A DNA stretch of 64,000 bases, taken from NCBI RefSeq assembly GCF_002150765.1, contig NZ_MUYM01000032.1, positions 1-64,000 of the forward strand. Direction: 5' to 3'. Shown here piece by piece: positions 26,549-35,386 of this stretch; the stretch's first letter is position 1; every line of letters starts with the position of its first letter. The position numbers and the translations under genes were made by a program. Source of the stretch: Lentzea kentuckyensis. Its GTDB lineage: Bacteria > Actinomycetota > Actinomycetes > Mycobacteriales > Pseudonocardiaceae. The notes beneath the pieces are model-generated. The model saw only the letters and a list, made by a program, of their open reading frames with translations. It was not told where the DNA came from and ran no database searches.

Positions 26549-27288
26549 GCAGGACGACCTCGGGTTGTAGCCCGCTTGGCGGCCAGTTCGTCAGCCCGGT
26601 CCGGACCGGCATCAGCCGGCTCGTCGGACCCGGCCGGTTCGCCGGCCACCAGCGGGAGCTCGATTTCCTCTTCCCCGAACGTCAGCAGCACGTGCCGCGG
26701 CTTGCCCGCCGAGCCACGGCCGCCGCTGCGCACGCTGATCTCCTGGCGCCGCAACGTTTCCGCGCCGTCGTCGAGCGGGTTCCAGCGCACGGACTCCGCG
26801 GTCAGCTCCACGTCGGCCGAGGGCCAGGAACCGAACGCGATGAGCACCGCACGGCGTTGGCGCGCGCGGGCCGTCAGCCGACGCGCGAGTGAGGGAGGTA
26901 GTGGGCAGGCGACGGCCACCAGGTCGAGGCCGTCCAGCAGGGCCGCGATCACCGGGCCCGGATCGGAGCCGGGGCGTGGGACGAGTGCCAGCCGCTGCAC
27001 CGAGACCCCGAGCTCGGCCGCGGCCAGCACGCCCACCTGCGGCAGACCGACCACGGCGGCCCAACAGCCGTCCGCGGTCGCTCCCGCGAGCAGGGCGAGC
27101 AGCAGCGATGTCGATCCGCCCACCGACACCGTGCTGCCTCGCCGCAAGCCGCCCCACGGCAGCAGGCCCGCCAGTCCCCCGCGAACCGGCAGCACCCGCC
27201 CCGTGGTGTGGTCGGTGGTGGTGCTGGTCAGCTCGCTGGCCGGGTTCACCCCGAGCGCGGCCAACGACGCCGTTGCCGACCTGGACAC
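26545..27288 (-). CDS. imuA: ImuA', RecA-like mutasome protein
   Basis: 247 residues from a GTG at 27288 with GGGAGGTGG upstream. A longer frame to 27330 is open but has no ribosome site. The RecA-like part has a degenerate P-loop (VSVGGSTSLLLALLAGAT), GLPQVGVLAAAELGVSVQRLALVPRPG and LDLVAVACPLP, then a variable acidic C-terminus. It matches the actinobacterial ImuA' that stabilises the ImuB-DnaE2 complex during SOS mutagenesis. First gene of the operon, 74 bases after a perfect LexA box. Confidence 0.88.
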   Translation of the reverse strand: MSRSATASLAALGVNPASELTSTTTDHTTGRVLPVRGGLAGLLPWGGLRRGSTVSVGGSTSLLLALLAGATADGCWAAVVGLPQVGVLAAAELGVSVQRLALVPRPGSDPGPVIAALLDGLDLVAVACPLPPSLARRLTARARQRRAVLIAFGSWPSADVELTAESVRWNPLDDGAETLRRQEISVRSGGRGSAGKPRHVLLTFGEEEIELPLVAGEPAGSDEPADAGPDRADELAAKRATTRGRPA

Positions 27289-27361
27289 TCCACCCACCTC
27301 CCGTCTCGGACCGTGCGCACCCCTGTGCACGGCCGCCGCGGGAAGTTCGGCGACTTGCTTA

Positions 27362-27379
27362 TTCGAACTCTTGTTCGAA
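27362..27379. promoter_or_regulatory. LexA (SOS) box of the mutasome operon
   Basis: TTCGAACTCTTGTTCGAA is a perfect palindrome apart from its four central bases and contains the actinobacterial LexA consensus TCGAAC-N4-GTTCGA without mismatch. It is centred about 80 bases before the imuA' start codon, where it can cover the promoter. LexA control of imuA'-imuB-dnaE2 is known in mycobacteria. Confidence 0.93.
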
Positions 27380-27512
27380 CGAACGGGATGATCGTAGCGC
27401 GCGGGCGCACCCCTGTGTCAATGCCACAGCGTCACTCTTTCGGGGGACAGGCCCACGGGGCCTCGCAAGGTCATCTACGGTGGCCGGATCACTGGGACTT
27501 ACTGGGGAAACC

Positions 27513-28232
27513 GTGAACCAACCACCACCACACGGCTGGCATCAGCAGATGCCGCCGCAACCACAGGGCTGGCAGCAACCACCACCCGGATGGCAGCAGC
27601 CTCCGCCGGGTTACGGCCCTCCGCCGGCACCGAAGAAGAGCAAGGCACCGCTGATCATCGCGATCCTCGCCGGTGTGCTGGTGCTGGGCGGCCTGGCCAC
27701 CGGCCTCGTCGTCTACCTCGACGTCCACAAGGACGGCGGCGAGCCCAAGCGCGCCGACCAGCTGCCGGCGTTGTGCGGCAACATCTCCGAGACCGCGCTG
27801 GCCAAGGCGCGGACCACGAACCCGAACAAGCTGGGTTCGTCCGAACTGGAGATGGGCGACGACGGCAAGCGCACGATCTGCTCGTGGCACCAGACCAAGG
27901 GCGTCGACGGCAGCGGCTACCGCAGCTCGGACGTGTACGTCACGACCAAGGCGAACGAGAGCGTCGACGAGATCGTGGCGGACCACATGAAGACCAGGGG
28001 TGTGCCTCAGCAGAAGCCGCTCGACGGGCTCGGCGACCAGGCCGCGGCGGTGCTGGTGGTGGACAAGTCCGCGCTCACGGACATCTGGATCATCGTGCGC
28101 AAGGGTGACACCGTCGTCCAGGTCGACTACGGCGGCTGGGACGCGGGCCTGTTCACCAACACCAAGCCCGACGTCGCCGAGTTCGAGGCCGCCGCCAAAG
28201 GCCTCGCCGCGGAGATGGTCGCGAAGCTCTGA
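27513..28232 (+). CDS. Single-pass membrane protein with DUF3558-like extracellular domain
   Basis: 239 residues. A 45-residue cytosolic Pro/Gln/Trp-rich start (QGWQQPPPGWQQPPPGYGPP), a membrane segment (APLIIAILAGVLVLGGLATGLVVYL), then an outside domain with two cysteines (PALCGNI, ICSWHQ) and a late EFEAAAKGLAAEMV helix, similar in pattern to DUF3558. GTG at 27513 with GGGGAAACC. Divergent from the mutasome and terminated by a long hairpin. Function unknown. Confidence 0.75.
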   Translation: MNQPPPHGWHQQMPPQPQGWQQPPPGWQQPPPGYGPPPAPKKSKAPLIIAILAGVLVLGGLATGLVVYLDVHKDGGEPKRADQLPALCGNISETALAKARTTNPNKLGSSELEMGDDGKRTICSWHQTKGVDGSGYRSSDVYVTTKANESVDEIVADHMKTRGVPQQKPLDGLGDQAAAVLVVDKSALTDIWIIVRKGDTVVQVDYGGWDAGLFTNTKPDVAEFEAAAKGLAAEMVAKL

Positions 28233-28239
28233 CCCGAAC

Positions 28240-28288
28240 GATGAAGGGCTCCTTCATCCACGTGAGGTGGATGAAGGAGCCCTTCATC
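28240..28288. terminator. Long bidirectional hairpin between convergent genes
   Basis: A perfect 22-bp inverted repeat (28240-28261 and 28267-28288) with a five-base loop. Each arm is itself a palindrome (ATGAAGG-GCT-CCTTCAT), so the DNA could form a cruciform with secondary hairpins. It separates the stop of the membrane protein gene from the stop of purH by a few bases on each side. No T-run follows. Confidence 0.85.
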
Positions 28289-28292
28289 GACA

Positions 28293-29864
28293 TCAGTGAG
28301 CGAAGTGGCGCGTACCGGTCAGGTACAGCGTCACGCCGTGCTCCTCGGCCTTCGCGATCACCTCGGGGTCGCGCACCGAACCACCGGGCTGCACGACCGC
28401 GCGCACACCGGCCTCCAGCAGCACCTCGAGCCCGTCCGGGAACGGGAAGAACGCGTCCGACGCGGCGACCGCGCCCTTGGCCCGCTCACCCGCGCGCTTC
28501 ACCGCGAGGTGCGACGAGTCGACCCGGTTGACCTGGCCCATGCCGACGCCGACGGTGGCGCCGTTGTCCGCCAGCAGGATCGCGTTGGACTTCACCGCGC
28601 GGATGGCGCGCCACGCGAACTCCAGGTCCGCCAGCGTCTTCTCGTCCGCGGGCTTGCCGCAGGCCAACGTCCAGTTCGCCGGCGAGTCACCGGAGGCGTC
28701 GATGGCGTCGCGCTGCTGGAGCAGCAGACCGCCGGACACCGGACGCATCTCGGCACCGCCACGAGCAGGTGCCTCGGCGACCAGGATGCGCACGTTCTTC
28801 TTGCGCTGCAACACCTCCACCGCACCGTCCGCATAGGACGGAGCGATGACGACCTCGGTGAAGATCTCCGAGACGAACTCGGCCATCTCGACGGTGACCT
28901 CGCGGTTCGCCGCGATGATGCCGCCGAACGCGCTGACCGGGTCGCACTCGTGCGCCTTGCGGTGCGCGTCCGCGATGCTGACCTCGGACACCGCGATGCC
29001 GCACGGGTTCGCGTGCTTGATGATCGCGACGCAGGGCAGCTCGTGGTCCCACGCGGCACGCCAGGCGGCGTCGCCGTCGAGGAAGTTGTTGTACGACATC
29101 TCCTTGCCGTGCAACTGCTTCGCCGACGCCAGACCGCCACGGCCGTCGCCCTGGACGTACAGCGCGGCGTTCTGGTGCGGGTTCTCGCCGTAGCGCAGCA
29201 CGTTCGACCGGTTCCAGGTCGCGCCGACCCAGCCGGGGAAGCCGGAACCCTCGTCGTCGGGCGCCAGCACGTTGCCGATCCACGACGCCACAGCCACGTC
29301 GTAGGTCGCGGTGTGGCGGAACGCGTCCGCGGCCAGCTTCTGCCGGTCGGCCAGGGTGAAGCCGCCCTCGCGGACGTTCTCCAGCACCCAGTCGTAGCGC
29401 GCCGGGTCGACGACGACCGCGACGTTCGCGTGGTTCTTCGCCGACGCGCGCACCATCGCGGGGCCGCCGATGTCGATCTGCTCGACGCACTCGTCGGGGC
29501 TCGCGCCGGACGCGACGGTCTGCGTGAACGGGTACAGGTTCACGACCAGCAGGTCGAACGGCGCGATGTCCATCTCGCGCAGCTGCTCGACGTGCGACTC
29601 CTTGCGCAGATCGGCCAACAGCCCGGCGTGCACGCGCGGGTGCAGCGTCTTGACGCGGCCGTCGAGGCACTCGGGGAACCCGGTCACCTGCTCGACCGGC
29701 GTCACCGGGACGCCCGCGTCGGCGAGGACCTTCGCGGTGCCGCCGGTGGAGACGATCTCGACTCCGGCCGCGTGCAGGCCGGTGGCCAGTTCCAGCAGGC
29801 CGGCCTTGTCGGAGACCCCGATCAGGGCCCGGCGGACCGGTCGCCTCTCGGCAGGAGTGCTCAC
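28293..29864 (-). CDS. purH: Bifunctional AICAR formyltransferase/IMP cyclohydrolase
   Basis: 523 residues, normal length. N-terminal IMP cyclohydrolase half ([72 protein letters not shown]). C-terminal AICAR transformylase half with the catalytic Lys-His in [32 protein letters not shown] and the final QPGGSVRD. It performs the last two steps of purine synthesis. GTG at 29864 overlaps the purN stop (GTGA). Confidence 0.97.
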   Translation of the reverse strand: MSTPAERRPVRRALIGVSDKAGLLELATGLHAAGVEIVSTGGTAKVLADAGVPVTPVEQVTGFPECLDGRVKTLHPRVHAGLLADLRKESHVEQLREMDIAPFDLLVVNLYPFTQTVASGASPDECVEQIDIGGPAMVRASAKNHANVAVVVDPARYDWVLENVREGGFTLADRQKLAADAFRHTATYDVAVASWIGNVLAPDDEGSGFPGWVGATWNRSNVLRYGENPHQNAALYVQGDGRGGLASAKQLHGKEMSYNNFLDGDAAWRAAWDHELPCVAIIKHANPCGIAVSEVSIADAHRKAHECDPVSAFGGIIAANREVTVEMAEFVSEIFTEVVIAPSYADGAVEVLQRKKNVRILVAEAPARGGAEMRPVSGGLLLQQRDAIDASGDSPANWTLACGKPADEKTLADLEFAWRAIRAVKSNAILLADNGATVGVGMGQVNRVDSSHLAVKRAGERAKGAVAASDAFFPFPDGLEVLLEAGVRAVVQPGGSVRDPEVIAKAEEHGVTLYLTGTRHFAH

Positions 29865-30478
29865 GGAATGCTCACCTTTCGTCCGTTCACGGTGCAGCCC
29901 TCGCGGGCCAGCCTGCCGACCGTCTCGACGAGCAGCCGGCGTTCGACGACCTTGATGCGTTCGTGCAGGGTCTCTTCGGTGTCGCCGGGTTCGACGACCA
30001 CGGCCTCCTGCGCGAGGATCGGCCCGGTGTCGACGCCCGCGTCGACCAGGTGCACCGTCGATCCGGTGACGTGCACGCCGTAGTCCAGCGCGTCGCGGAC
30101 GCCGTGGGCGCCGGGGAACGCGGGCAGCAGCGCGGGGTGGGTGTTGATCATCCGGCCGCCGAAGCGCGCCAGGAAAGCCGGACCGATGATCTTCATGAAG
30201 CCGGCGGACACCACGAGGTCGGGCTTGAAGGAGGCCACCGCCTCGGTCAGCGCGACGTCCCACGCGGCTCGGTCGGCGTGGTCGCGCAGCTTCACGGCGA
30301 AGTGCGGCACCCCGGCGCGTTCGGCGCGCTTGAGGCCCTCGATGTTCTCGCGGTCGGCGCCGACCGCGACCACCTCGATCGGGAGGTCGGCGTCCAGCAA
30401 CGCCTGCATGAGGGTTCCGGAACCGGAGACGAGTACGACGACGCGCGCCGGTGCGGGAAGCCGAAGTTCGGTGCTCAG
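29861..30478 (-). CDS. purN: Phosphoribosylglycinamide formyltransferase, apparent CTG start
   Basis: About 205 residues. The family core needs the N-terminal strand and loop [16 protein letters not shown], then AFPGAHG with NTHPALLP (catalytic Asn and His) and the Asp of [10 protein letters not shown]. No ATG, GTG or TTG precedes this loop in frame. An in-frame TAG stands two codons before a CTG at 30478, and that CTG has AGGAG six bases upstream. I therefore place the start at CTG. The ATG at 30409 would remove the substrate-binding GSG loop. Product transfers a formyl group from 10-formyl-THF to GAR. Co-translated with purH. Confidence 0.9.
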   Translation of the reverse strand: MSTELRLPAPARVVVLVSGSGTLMQALLDADLPIEVVAVGADRENIEGLKRAERAGVPHFAVKLRDHADRAAWDVALTEAVASFKPDLVVSAGFMKIIGPAFLARFGGRMINTHPALLPAFPGAHGVRDALDYGVHVTGSTVHLVDAGVDTGPILAQEAVVVEPGDTEETLHERIKVVERRLLVETVGRLAREGCTVNGRKVSIP

Positions 30479-30530
30479 CGTCTACTCCTGGGCGTGGCGT
30501 GTTGTAGCAGCTCAGGGGCAGTTTAGGCGG

Positions 30531-32090
30531 TCACCGTTCTGGCTTGCCGTCCAGGTCCTCCTCGGGCTCCATGCCGAGCATCTCGTCGAACTCCGCGTCG
30601 AGGTCCTCGTCGTCGTCGACGACCTCCTCTTCGGCGTCCTCGTCGACGGGTTCGTCGTCTTCCTCTTCGTCGACAACGGCTTCTTCGTCGAGGTCTTCGT
30701 CGTCGAGGTCTTCTTCTTCGTAGTCCTCGTCGTACTCGTCTTCGTCGTAGTAGTCGTCGTCCTCGAGGTCTTCCTCGACCTCGAACTCGTCGGCGTCCAC
30801 GACCTCGAGCTGCTCGAACTGCTCGGTGAGCTCGTCGTCCTCGAACACGACGTCCGGATCGGCGGCTTCTTCGTCGTAGTCCGGCTCGACGAACTCAGCG
30901 GCCCCGGCCGCGACGGCCTTCGTGCGGGACCCGGCGAGCCAGGCGACCAGCGCACCCGGCACCAGCACCCACAGCGCCACCATCAGCGCGAGCAAGCCCG
31001 CCGGCACCGTCACCGGGTCGAACGCGCCGGACGCCAGCCGGCCACCGGCCGTCGCGGCGAGCACCAGGCTGCCCACGGCCGCCGTGATCGCGGCGACCAG
31101 CACCGCGCGGATCCGCGAGGAGGGCCGGTCGGACACCTTGCGGCAGGTCCAGCCGACGAACGCGCCGATCAGCGCCGCGCCCACCAGCACGACCGGGCTC
31201 CACACGAACCGGTTCTCCGGCATCGCCGCCAGCAGCGGCACCGGCGGCACCGGGCCACCGACGAACCGCATCGGCGACACCTCGACCCCGCCCAGCGAGA
31301 ACCCGGCACCGACGACGTACGAGAACCCGGCGATGATCGCGTTCGGCAGATAGCCGAGGCACAGCAGGAACACGCCGAGGCCGACCCCGAACGACGGACC
31401 CGCCCCCGCGAAGAGCTCGCTGGTGCGGGACCACGAGGCCGCGAGCCCTGCCGCCACCGCCAGCGAACCCGCGCCGACCAGGGCGAACAACGCCATGAAC
31501 CCGGCGCGCAGACCGTGCAGCGCCACCGGGTCGAGCTTGTCGAACACCATCTCGACCAGGCCGCAGCGGCGGGCGACACCGATCGTGGCCGCGAGACCGG
31601 ACACGGCGGCGCAGCCGAAGAACGCGACGGCGGGCGTGGCGCGCACGACCCCCTCGCCCATCACCAACGCGATCGCGCCGCCGACGACGGCGTGTGCCCC
31701 GGCGATGCTCAGCACGACGCCACGGGCCTGGAGTGGTTCGTAAAGGCCGAGCCGGTCCGCGGTGCCCGCGGCGGTGCGGCCGACCAGCAGCATCAGCAAC
31801 GCGGTGGGCAGCAGCGGCAACACCCCGAGCTGGCCCGCGTCGAAGCGCAACGGCACGTGGTGAGCGGCCAGCCACGCGGGCGCGGCGGCGCTGAGCACCC
31901 CGGACGTGGAGAAGTCGGCGTACGTCGCCGTCGCGGAGACCAGTGCGAGCACCGCGGCCACCGCCGCGTACCCGACGACCACCGACCCGGCCGCCGCCGC
32001 GACGAGCACGCGCATGCGTTCGGACCGCGAGAACTCCGGCGGGCGCACGGTGGTGACCTCGCGGGTCACATCGCGTTGCAGCACGGGCAC
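30531..32090 (-). CDS. perM: PerM-like membrane protein (DUF6350) with long acidic tail
   Basis: 519 residues. About 10-12 membrane segments over the first 400 residues, starting MRVLVAAAAGSVVVGYAAVAAVLALV, followed by a ~125-residue cytosolic tail composed mostly of Glu and Asp (for example DDDYYDEDEYDEDYEEED). Position directly before purN-purH matches M. tuberculosis perM (Rv0955), an integral membrane protein that supports cell division. Homology is inferred mainly from topology and neighbours. The tail codes for an unusually charged, disordered region. GTG start; ribosome site GGAGAA is very close. Confidence 0.7.
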   Translation of the reverse strand: MPVLQRDVTREVTTVRPPEFSRSERMRVLVAAAAGSVVVGYAAVAAVLALVSATATYADFSTSGVLSAAAPAWLAAHHVPLRFDAGQLGVLPLLPTALLMLLVGRTAAGTADRLGLYEPLQARGVVLSIAGAHAVVGGAIALVMGEGVVRATPAVAFFGCAAVSGLAATIGVARRCGLVEMVFDKLDPVALHGLRAGFMALFALVGAGSLAVAAGLAASWSRTSELFAGAGPSFGVGLGVFLLCLGYLPNAIIAGFSYVVGAGFSLGGVEVSPMRFVGGPVPPVPLLAAMPENRFVWSPVVLVGAALIGAFVGWTCRKVSDRPSSRIRAVLVAAITAAVGSLVLAATAGGRLASGAFDPVTVPAGLLALMVALWVLVPGALVAWLAGSRTKAVAAGAAEFVEPDYDEEAADPDVVFEDDELTEQFEQLEVVDADEFEVEEDLEDDDYYDEDEYDEDYEEEDLDDEDLDEEAVVDEEEDDEPVDEDAEEEVVDDDEDLDAEFDEMLGMEPEEDLDGKPER

Positions 32091-32203
32091 TTCTCCACTG
32101 TGTCAGGCGGGCTGAGCCGTTCGGGTGAGGCACGCCGGGTCATACGACAGGGGTGGCGCCGGAAGTCCCGGCACCACCCCTGGAGTCGATCGGTGTGCGG
32201 ACC

Positions 32204-32944
32204 TTACTGCTGAGGTCCGCCGAAACCACCGGGCGGCGTGCCCGGCGAGCCGAACTGGCCCGGCTGCGGCATGAAGCTGGTCTGCTGCGGCGGCTGACCC
32301 GGCTGCGCGGGCTGCTGGGGCTGCTGACCGAACTGCTGCTGCTGGCCGAACGACGGCTGCTGCTGAGGTGCCTGCTGCTGGGGCGCCTGCTGGGGAGCGC
32401 CGTGCTGCGGGTGCTGCCCCTGCTGCGGGAACGCGCCGGACTGCGGGTTCCAGCCACCGGGCTGGCCCTGACCGGGATGTCCCGCGTACGGGTTCGCCGG
32501 CTTCGGCTCGAACTTCACGATGCCCTCGGCGAGCAGGAAGGCGAGCACGATCGCCGCCGTCTCCAGCAGCGCGACGATGAGCAGCACGATGTCGAGGCCC
32601 TGCACGGACGGCGACTTGATGATGCCCTGCAGCTGCAGCAGCGTCTGCACGGCCGCGAGGACCGCGGCGACCGGAACGAAGCCCTTCGGGATGCTCGGCA
32701 GCACCGAGAGCCCGGCGAGCGCGCCCGCGGCGAGCAGGTAGACGACGTTGCCGCTGTTGACGTCGTCGGCGAACGCGACGAGGTACGCGACGAGCCCGAG
32801 ACCTGCCGCGACCAGCGGAAGGATCAGGCCGAGGTTGATGTTGTTGGCGCCCGGGGCGCCAGGAGCGCCGTGGGCCTGAGGCGGTGCCTGGTGCTGTGCC
32901 GGACCCGGCGGCTGCTGTTGGGGTGCGCCGTAAGGCACGGACAT
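32204..32944 (-). CDS. DUF5336 membrane protein (Rv0954-like)
   Basis: 246 residues. N-terminal Gln/Pro/Gly-rich stretch, four membrane segments (LGLILPLVAAGLGLVAYLVAF, VVYLLAAGALAGLSVLPSIP, FVPVAAVLAAVQTLLQL, DIVLLIVALLETAAIVLAFLLA), then a 95-residue cytosolic tail of Gln, Pro and Gly. Same architecture and neighbourhood as the mycobacterial 34-kDa antigenic protein Rv0954. In relatives it is linked to septal or polar growth; here that is inference. ATG at 32944 with GGAGGAG-like site. Confidence 0.8.
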   Translation of the reverse strand: MSVPYGAPQQQPPGPAQHQAPPQAHGAPGAPGANNINLGLILPLVAAGLGLVAYLVAFADDVNSGNVVYLLAAGALAGLSVLPSIPKGFVPVAAVLAAVQTLLQLQGIIKSPSVQGLDIVLLIVALLETAAIVLAFLLAEGIVKFEPKPANPYAGHPGQGQPGGWNPQSGAFPQQGQHPQHGAPQQAPQQQAPQQQPSFGQQQQFGQQPQQPAQPGQPPQQTSFMPQPGQFGSPGTPPGGFGGPQQ

Positions 32945-33037
32945 GTCAGGTCTCCTCCAACCGAGTGATGCTGCAAAACGCTACTTGACGCACATGTTCA
33001 GACGATGACCGGATCATGCCGGTTCCGCCATACGAGC

Positions 33038-33077
33038 AAAGGGCCGGACTCCGAAAGTACTCGGAATCCGGCCCTTG
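33038..33077 (-). terminator. Terminator of the sucCD operon
   Basis: AAGGGCCGGA (33039-33048) pairs with TCCGGCCCTT (33067-33076). After one mismatch the stem continues with TCCGA/TCGGA to a six-base loop. Downstream on the minus strand follows TTTG. It lies about 20 bases after the sucD stop. Confidence 0.8.
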
Positions 33078-33097
33078 GGGTGCTCAAAGTGGCGTGC

Positions 33098-33985
33098 TCA
33101 GAGCGCCTGCATGATCTCGCGCATCAGAGCGGCGGTCTCGGACGGCGTCTTGCCGACCTTGACGCCGGCGGCCTCGAGGGCCTCCTTCTTCGCCTGCGCG
33201 GTGCCCGCCGAGCCCGAGACGATGGCGCCGGCGTGGCCCATGGTCTTGCCCTCGGGGGCGGTGAAGCCCGCGACGTAGCCGACGACCGGCTTGGTCACGT
33301 TCTCCTTGATGTACGCGGCCGCGCGCTCCTCGGCGTCGCCGCCGATCTCACCGATCATCACGATCGCGACGGTCTCGTCGTCGGCCTGGAAGGCCTCGAG
33401 GGCGTCGATGTGCGTGGTGCCGATGATCGGGTCGCCACCGATGCCGATCGCGGTGGAGAAACCGAAGTCCCGCAGCTCGTGCATCATCTGGTAGGTCAGG
33501 GTGCCGGACTTCGACACCAGACCGATCTTGCCGCTGCCCGCGATGTTCGCGGGGATGATGCCGGCGTTCGACTTGCCGGGGCTGATGATGCCGGGGCAGT
33601 TCGGGCCGATGATGCGGGTCTTGTTGCCGGTCGCGACGGCGTGCGCCCAGAAGTAGGCCGTGTCGTGCACCGGGATGCCCTCGGTGATGACGACGGCCAG
33701 CTCGATCTCGGCGTCGATCGCCTCGAGCACGGCGGCCTTGGAGAAGGCCGGCGGCACGAAGATCACGGTCACGTTCGCGCCGGTGGCCTCCATGGCCTCC
33801 TTGACGGTGCCGAAGACCGGGAGCACGGTGCCGTCGAAGTCGACCTTCTCGCCGGCCTTGCGCGGGTTCACGCCACCGACGATGTTCGTGCCGGACGCGA
33901 GCATGCGCTTGGTGTGCTTGGTGCCCTCGGCACCGGTCATGCCCTGGACGATGACCTTGCTGTTCTCGTTGAGGAAGATAGCCAT
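33098..33985 (-). CDS. sucD: Succinyl-CoA synthetase alpha subunit
   Basis: 295 residues. CoA-binding Rossmann start ([32 protein letters not shown]), the [13 protein letters not shown] loop, and the phosphorylated His in [18 protein letters not shown] near 247. With SucC it interconverts succinyl-CoA and succinate with NTP formation in the TCA cycle. Three bases separate it from sucC; ATG at 33985. Confidence 0.97.
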   Translation of the reverse strand: MAIFLNENSKVIVQGMTGAEGTKHTKRMLASGTNIVGGVNPRKAGEKVDFDGTVLPVFGTVKEAMEATGANVTVIFVPPAFSKAAVLEAIDAEIELAVVITEGIPVHDTAYFWAHAVATGNKTRIIGPNCPGIISPGKSNAGIIPANIAGSGKIGLVSKSGTLTYQMMHELRDFGFSTAIGIGGDPIIGTTHIDALEAFQADDETVAIVMIGEIGGDAEERAAAYIKENVTKPVVGYVAGFTAPEGKTMGHAGAIVSGSAGTAQAKKEALEAAGVKVGKTPSETAALMREIMQAL

Positions 33986-33988
33986 CGT

Positions 33989-35155
33989 TCAGACCCCCGC
34001 AGCCGCGAGCTCGGCGGCCTTGGCGGCCGCGTTGTCCATCGTGTCGACAACGGTCACCAGCGGGTGGTTGGCCTCGGCGAGAATCGCGCGGCCCTCCTCC
34101 ACGTTGTTGCCGTCGAGGCGGACGACGAGCGGCTTGGTGGCCGAGTCGCCGAGGATCTCCAGCGCCTTCACGATGCCGTTGGCGACGGCGTCGCACGCGG
34201 TGATGCCACCGAAGACGTTGACGAACACCGAACGCACGGCCTCGTCGCCGAGGATGACGTCCAGGCCGTTCGCCATGACCTCGGCGGACGCGCCGCCGCC
34301 GATGTCGAGGAAGTTCGCGGGCTTCACGCCGTACTGCTCACCGGCGTACGCCACGACGTCCAGGGTGGACATCACGAGACCGGCGCCGTTGCCGATGATG
34401 CCGACCTCGCCGTCGAGCTTGACGTAGTTGAGGCCCTTCTCCTTGGCCTTGGCCTCGAGAGGGTTCTCCGCCTGCTTGTCGACCAGCTCCGCGTGCGCGG
34501 GGTGGCGGAAGTCGGCGTTCTCGTCCAGCGTGACCTTGCCGTCGAGCGCGACGATCTTGTCCTGCGGGTCGCGGACGAGCGGGTTGACCTCGACCAGCGT
34601 GGCGTCCTCGGAGACGAAGGTCTCCCAGAGCTTCACGATGGTGTCGACGACCTGGTCCTTGACCTCGGCCGGGAAGTTCGCCGCGTCGGCGATCTCCTTG
34701 GCCTTGGCCGCGTCGACACCCTTGATGGCGTCGATGTGGATCTTCGCGAGGGCCTCGGGCTTGGTGGCCGCGACCTCCTCGATGTCCATGCCGCCCTCAA
34801 CGCTCGCCATGGCGAGGAAGGTGCGGTTGGCACGGTCGAGGAGGAAGGAGAAGTAGTACTCCTCCGCGATGTCGGAGGCAGGCGTCACCAGCACGCGGTG
34901 AACGATGTGCCCCTTGATGTCGAGGCCGAGGATGGCGGTCGCCTTCTCCTCGGTCTCCTCGGCGGTGGAAGCGAGCTTCACACCACCGGCCTTGCCGCGG
35001 CCGCCGGTCTTGACCTGGGCCTTGACGACGACCGGCTGGCCGAACTTCGCGGCGATGGCCTTGGCGTCGGCGGGGTTGGTGGCCACATCGCCCGGCAGTA
35101 CCGGGACGCCGTGGGCGGCGAAAAGGTCTTTCGCCTGGTACTCGTACAGGTCCAC
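33989..35155 (-). CDS. sucC: Succinyl-CoA synthetase beta subunit
   Basis: 388 residues, full length. ATP-grasp N-terminus [40 protein letters not shown], Mg-binding LVEVNPLV and [17 protein letters not shown], and the C-terminal FLDIGGGAS and [11 protein letters not shown] that meet the alpha subunit. GTG at 35155 with AGGAG seven bases upstream. First gene of the sucCD pair. Confidence 0.97.
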   Translation of the reverse strand: MDLYEYQAKDLFAAHGVPVLPGDVATNPADAKAIAAKFGQPVVVKAQVKTGGRGKAGGVKLASTAEETEEKATAILGLDIKGHIVHRVLVTPASDIAEEYYFSFLLDRANRTFLAMASVEGGMDIEEVAATKPEALAKIHIDAIKGVDAAKAKEIADAANFPAEVKDQVVDTIVKLWETFVSEDATLVEVNPLVRDPQDKIVALDGKVTLDENADFRHPAHAELVDKQAENPLEAKAKEKGLNYVKLDGEVGIIGNGAGLVMSTLDVVAYAGEQYGVKPANFLDIGGGASAEVMANGLDVILGDEAVRSVFVNVFGGITACDAVANGIVKALEILGDSATKPLVVRLDGNNVEEGRAILAEANHPLVTVVDTMDNAAAKAAELAAAGV

Positions 35156-35349
35156 TCGGGTCTCCTGCGACGTCGGTGTCGGAACACCGCGCCTGGGTGG
35201 TCCTCAAGGGGCCAAGCGAACCCACTTGACGCGGCTGGGCCCAGACACTATCGAGCTGCGGCTATCGCTCGCACGCCACACCTGGTGAGGTCGGTCTCAA
35301 CGGCGGTGAGGTCGATCACGCGTGCGCGCGCGTATAGAGGAGAAGACGC

Positions 35350-35386
35350 GTGCACGGCCACTTTCGACGTGTGCACGGCCACTTTC
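35350..35386. repeat. Tandem repeat GTGCACGGCCACTTTC
   Basis: The 16-mer occurs at 35350-35365 and 35371-35386 with a 21-base period. It overlaps the stop codon of the membrane protein gene and lies in the 230-base gap before sucC's upstream region. I see no other feature in that gap apart from the sucC ribosome site. Could be a binding site or a mobile short repeat. Confidence 0.6.

Noticed and set aside
28296..30083. 595-codon open frame opposite purH
   Set aside because: Antisense shadow of a clearly conserved enzyme.
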